Of a DNA stretch of 34,032 bases, positions 33,219 to 34,032 are shown piece by piece (position 1 is the first letter of the stretch; the number at the start of each line of letters is the position of its first letter). The stretch spans positions 1 through 34,032 of the forward strand of contig JAGRKB010000019.1 in NCBI GenBank assembly GCA_020442425.1, in the 5' to 3' direction. Source of the DNA: Alphaproteobacteria bacterium. Lineage in GTDB: Bacteria; Pseudomonadota; Alphaproteobacteria; Micavibrionales; Micavibrionaceae. The notes under the pieces are model-generated. The model did no database searches, was not told where the DNA came from, and was given only the letters and a program-made list of their open reading frames with translations. The position numbers were made by a program, and so were the translations under genes.

Positions 33219-34032
33219 ATGTACCAATCCATACCTCTCGACAAAATTCGTCAAAAAATTGATAGCCTCGACGATCAAATTCATGACCTCCTATTGGAGC
33301 GAGCAGATTTGGTGATGGCCATTTCCGAGGAAAAGAAAAAAGCAGGAATCCAGATTGTTCAGCCTGCAAGAGAAGCAAGAATGATCCGTCGACTAATGGA
33401 AAGACATCGTGGACCACTCCCTGAAGAAACAATTGTCCGCATATGGCGCGAGCTTGTCAGCTCAGTTTCTCTATTACAAACGGGATTGAGCGTTGTCGTT
33501 TATGTGCCGGAAGATATTCCGGAATACTGGGACATGGCGCGCGATTACTTCGGTTCTGTTTTGCCTATGCAGCGCGCAGATAAACAAATACATGCCCTCA
33601 ATATGGTACGGGAGGGAAAGCTAACCTTTGCAGTTCTTCCATATCCCGAAATATCGGAAGCAAATGACGATAGTTGGTGGCACACAGTTATTGATGCAGT
33701 AATACAAGGAGAAGAACTCTCCATCATCCAACGCCTCCCATTCGGATACAAAGAAAACTTCAACTTCGAGCAACACCCTACATTAGTCATTTCCAAATCA
33801 AAGTTTGGGCCATCCGATGATGATATCTCATTGATTGGCATCAAGATGAATGAAGATACTTCTCGCAGCAAACTGATGGAACAAATTGAAAAAGCTGGCT
33901 TTACAGATAGCTATCTTTTCGGATCATCAAAATATTTTATGTTCACAACACATGGCTATGTCTTGAATGATCACGAAAAACTATCAAAGCTCAAAGAAAT
34001 GATATCTGATAATGGAGATGTTACCTCAATCG
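33219..34032 (+). CDS. Chorismate mutase (AroQ) with extra C-terminal domain, cut by window end
   Basis: At least 271 residues, running off the window. Residues 1-90 are an AroQ-type chorismate mutase, which turns chorismate into prephenate for phenylalanine and tyrosine. R11, R28, K39, R51 and E52 stand at the same positions as in the mutase domain of E. coli PheA; D48 of that enzyme is Q48 here, and Q87 lies near its Q88. Residues about 90-271 form a second region (DMARDYFGSVLPMQ, FAVLPYPE, DSWWHTVID, then LIGIKMNEDTSRSKLMEQIEKAG, which has an ACT-like look). It resembles no catalytic dehydratase I can identify. AAGGA stands 6 nt before the ATG. Aromatic-pathway genes such as hisC or tyrA may follow outside the window. 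Confidence 0.85.
   Translation, partial: MYQSIPLDKIRQKIDSLDDQIHDLLLERADLVMAISEEKKKAGIQIVQPAREARMIRRLMERHRGPLPEETIVRIWRELVSSVSLLQTGLSVVVYVPEDIPEYWDMARDYFGSVLPMQRADKQIHALNMVREGKLTFAVLPYPEISEANDDSWWHTVIDAVIQGEELSIIQRLPFGYKENFNFEQHPTLVISKSKFGPSDDDISLIGIKMNEDTSRSKLMEQIEKAGFTDSYLFGSSKYFMFTTHGYVLNDHEKLSKLKEMISDNGDVTSI

Overview
The window looks like a chromosomal segment of an alphaproteobacterium of fairly low GC (low 40s percent by eye). This rests on gene families and gene order. The split F0 cluster atpI-atpB-atpE-atpF'-atpF stands apart from F1. There is a CcrM-type GANTC methyltransferase, a nadD-rsfS-rlmH-envC-ctpA-deacetylase-rppH run, mutY divergent from a dciA-like gene near a DsbA-like gene and smc, and secA divergent from a membrane-anchored parvulin gene. 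I cannot place the organism below class from sequence alone.

Layout. 43-6097 (minus strand): nadD, rsfS, rlmH, an EnvC-like LytM protein, the S41 peptidase ctpA, a divergent polysaccharide deacetylase and rppH, linking NAD synthesis, ribosome maturation, cell-wall remodelling and RNA 5'-end turnover. 6160-8836 (minus): ATP synthase F0. 8837-10501 (plus): an AT-rich pocket with a doubtful small ORF and an HtpX-like M48 metalloprotease, set between two conserved minus-strand operons. 10525-17699 (minus): smc, a membrane-anchored DsbA-like oxidoreductase, an OmpA-domain exported protein, an inositol-monophosphatase-family gene and dciA-like. 17721-19761 (plus): mutY and an overlapping exported protein of unknown function. 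19770-21357 (minus): folB and ccrM. 21532-30674 (minus): secA, pepN, pta, ackA, rnhB and a DUF3592-like membrane protein, tightly packed and probably co-transcribed from secA. 30892-34032 (plus): parvulin, terminator, MutT-like Nudix hydrolase, methyltransferase, and a chorismate mutase cut by the window end.

Most of the window is housekeeping, and I see no CRISPR array, prophage, insertion sequence, tRNA or rRNA. The most interesting signals are regulatory. Five GANTC sites lie in 74 bp upstream of ccrM, three of them in or touching a recognisable promoter, which suggests methylation-sensitive autoregulation. Between nadD and rsfS, a strong intrinsic terminator overlaps a candidate rsfS promoter so that only read-through RNA should fold the full hairpin. 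The smc stop codon sits inside its own terminator loop. Lineage-specific proteins worth a look are the M48 pocket, the mutY-linked exported protein, the DUF3592-like protein and the C-terminal half of the chorismate mutase. No claim of a new multi-gene system is supported.
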